In this document: positions 3,509 through 5,014 of the stretch, in pieces
Layout: each line of letters starts with the position of its first letter
How positions within the stretch are numbered: position 1 is the first letter of the stretch
NCBI GenBank assembly: GCA_003486645.1
Contig: DNGI01000454.1
Span: forward strand, 2,625 to 7,638
Reading direction: 5' to 3'
DNA: 5,014 nucleotides
Source: Cyanobacteria bacterium UBA11370
GTDB taxonomy: Bacteria; Cyanobacteriota; Cyanobacteriia; Cyanobacteriales; Coleofasciculaceae
The notes under the pieces: generated by a model
Told to the model about the DNA's origin: nothing
Databases searched by the model: none
The model's input: only the letters and a program-made list of their open reading frames with translations
Position numbers and translations under genes: made by a program

Positions 3509-4921
3509 GTGCCAGCTCGAAAAACCTATGAACAGCCCCGTTCGGGACAGAAAAAAACTCAGCCAGTGAGGAAAAAACCTGTCAAGGGAAAGCAAGGGCA
3601 TTGGCTCTGGCTTTGGATGGGTTTTACTGGTGTGGCAATGTTGTCAGCAACAGCGGGAGCGATGCTGGCGGTATCGCTATCGAGTATGCCGTTACTACAA
3701 AGCCAACTTAGCCCAGATGAAGCAGCAATATTTGGTAAAGGTGGAAGTATTGCCCGTAGCAGTCTGCGCCTACCAGAACTTACGCGACCTGTCAATATTT
3801 TAGTATTAGGTACAAAAGTTCTGACTTCTGATCTAGACCAACCCCAAGACGAAAACCTAGGATATCACGCCCTGGTCAACTCCTTTGATGGTCTATCCGA
3901 TACAATGCTCCTGCTGCGGTTTGACCCAGAGAATCAAAAGTTAAGGGTTCTCTCGATTCCTCGTGATACGCAAACCTATGTCGAAGGGTATGGTGTTACT
4001 AAGATTAATGCCGCTAATTCCTACGGGGGACCCGCCCTAACCGCAAAGGCAACCAGCGATCTCCTGGAAGGGGTCGGGATTGACCGTTATATTCGGGTGA
4101 ATGTTCAAGGGGTAGAAAAATTAGTGGATGCCTTGGGGGGTGTGACGGTGTATGTCCCCAAGGATATGAAATATAAAGACGACTCCCAACACCTCTATAT
4201 TGACCTCAAGGAAGGGAAACAACACCTGAATGGGGATCAAGCGATGCAATTTTTGCGGTTTCGCTACGATAAGTATGGGGATGTGGGTCGGGTACAACGG
4301 CAGCAAGTCTTGATGAGGGCGCTGATGGAACAGGCGCTCAATCCAACTACTCTAGCCCGATTGCCGAAAATTCTTTCCGTGATTCAGTCTCATATTGACA
4401 CCAATTTGAGTGTAGAAGAGTTGGTTGCCTTGGTGGGTTTTGGAGTTCAGACCAAACGTTCAGATGTACAAATGCTGATGGTTCCAGGTCGATTTAGCGG
4501 TACGGGTCAGCATGAAGTGAGTTACTGGTTGCCGAATACTCGCCAGATCCGACAAATGATGGCTCAATACTTCGACCAAGGTTATACCGATGCGAGTGAT
4601 GTTGACCCCAGTTCGCTGCGGGTAGCCATTCAAGATAGTACTGGAGAACCTGATGCCGTTCAATCTCTGATCAGCACCCTCCAAGAGGCTGGCTACCGTA
4701 ATGTTTTTGTAGACGAGTCTTGGCGAGAACCCTTACGAGTGACACGCATTGTTGCCCAACAGGGAGATGACAACGGTGCTGCTTCCATTCGTGCTGAGTT
4801 GGGTTTTGGAGAAGTCCGGGTTGAAAGCACAGGTGCCCTCAACTCAGATGTAACGATTCAGTTGGGTGAAGACTGGTTACGGAAGCAAGCGTTCTCGGAC
4901 AATCGGTTTCCCAGTTTTTAG
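3509..4921 (+). CDS. LytR-CpsA-Psr (LCP) family glycopolymer transferase
   Basis: A 470-residue membrane-anchored protein. Residues 1-30 are a basic cytoplasmic tail, about 32-57 one membrane helix, 95-275 the LCP catalytic domain outside the membrane, and about 368-456 a LytR C-terminal domain. LCP enzymes move glycopolymers from polyprenyl-diphosphate carriers to the cell wall; many are still annotated as LytR transcriptional regulators, for which nothing here gives support. Visible motifs are LSDTMLL (129-135), SIPRDT (149-154, with R152 and D153), KINAANSYGG (165-174), FLRFRYDKYGD (248-258, R250 and R252) and GRVQRQQ (260-266). Two usual positions differ: the Asp of the GxD motif after the first strand is K103 (GTK), and the residue before SDT is L129 where an Arg is frequent. 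The start is GTG with a good GAGGA site. Upstream are a membrane protein gene and a foldback repeat. The acceptor polymer in this cyanobacterium cannot be told from the sequence. The family call is secure. Confidence 0.93.
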   Translation: MPARKTYEQPRSGQKKTQPVRKKPVKGKQGHWLWLWMGFTGVAMLSATAGAMLAVSLSSMPLLQSQLSPDEAAIFGKGGSIARSSLRLPELTRPVNILVLGTKVLTSDLDQPQDENLGYHALVNSFDGLSDTMLLLRFDPENQKLRVLSIPRDTQTYVEGYGVTKINAANSYGGPALTAKATSDLLEGVGIDRYIRVNVQGVEKLVDALGGVTVYVPKDMKYKDDSQHLYIDLKEGKQHLNGDQAMQFLRFRYDKYGDVGRVQRQQVLMRALMEQALNPTTLARLPKILSVIQSHIDTNLSVEELVALVGFGVQTKRSDVQMLMVPGRFSGTGQHEVSYWLPNTRQIRQMMAQYFDQGYTDASDVDPSSLRVAIQDSTGEPDAVQSLISTLQEAGYRNVFVDESWREPLRVTRIVAQQGDDNGAASIRAELGFGEVRVESTGALNSDVTIQLGEDWLRKQAFSDNRFPSF

Positions 4922-4950
4922 ATATCTAGTGAGAAACGCTTTGACCTTTT

Positions 4951-4981
4951 GTTGTTGGTTGTTGTTGTTGGTTGTTGGTTG
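4951..4981. repeat. GTTGTTG heptamer repeat downstream of the LCP gene
   Basis: Units GTTGTTG, GTTGTTG, TTGTTG, GTTGTTG and a partial GTTG run in tandem (three heptamers, one of six bases). It begins 29 bases after the LCP stop codon. No hairpin with a T run was found as a terminator, although six T occur at 4990-4995. The remaining bases to 5014 hold no recognisable gene. Confidence 0.75.
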
Positions 4982-5014
4982 ATTGCTCATTTTTTATAGC
5001 CAGTCTAAATGATT

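Noticed and set aside
3559..4684. Three minus-strand open frames inside the LCP gene (3559-3795, 4121-4306, 4460-4684)
   Set aside because: All are antisense shadows of a gene with clear family motifs.

Overview
The window looks like chromosomal DNA of a cyanobacterium, probably a filamentous or otherwise repeat-rich one. The signs are a HIP1 octamer (GCGATCGC) at 1009-1016, intergenic tracts of short tandem heptamers of the STRR type, REP-like palindromes, moderate G+C, and proteins of cyanobacterial type. No rRNA, tRNA, CRISPR array or transposase gene is visible.

Layout. 1-279: non-coding, with a polypurine tract at the window edge, an AATTTTG heptamer array and a good intrinsic terminator serving the first gene. 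280-669 (minus): a short J-domain (DnaJ-like) co-chaperone. 670-968: no convincing gene. 969-1163 (minus): a two-helix small membrane protein of unknown function. 1164-1430: divergent intergenic region with a CCCCACT repeat tract. 1431-2561 (plus): a peptidoglycan-associated enzyme with two peptidoglycan-binding domains around a core carrying an H...SAGC motif that resembles L,D-transpeptidase (YkuD-like) catalytic sites. 2562-2802: a mosaic of repeats and palindromes. 2803-3177 (plus): a three-helix membrane protein of unknown function. 3178-3508: non-coding, with a 108-bp inverted-repeat-bounded element close to the next gene. 3509-4921 (plus): a LytR-CpsA-Psr (LCP) family glycopolymer transferase. 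4922-5014: a GTTGTTG-type repeat and no gene.

The three plus-strand genes share an orientation. Two of them clearly act on the cell envelope: one binds and probably modifies peptidoglycan, the other probably attaches glycopolymers to it. The gaps between them (241 and 331 bases, full of repeats) argue against one tight operon, so a shared role is an inference from position. The two minus-strand genes look independent.

No clearly new multi-gene system is present. The points most worth a second look are the domain order and likely Cys active site of the 376-residue protein, the Lys/Leu substitutions in LCP metal/phosphate motifs, the 108-bp foldback element in front of the LCP gene, and the recurring 7-base period of nearly all intergenic low-complexity tracts.
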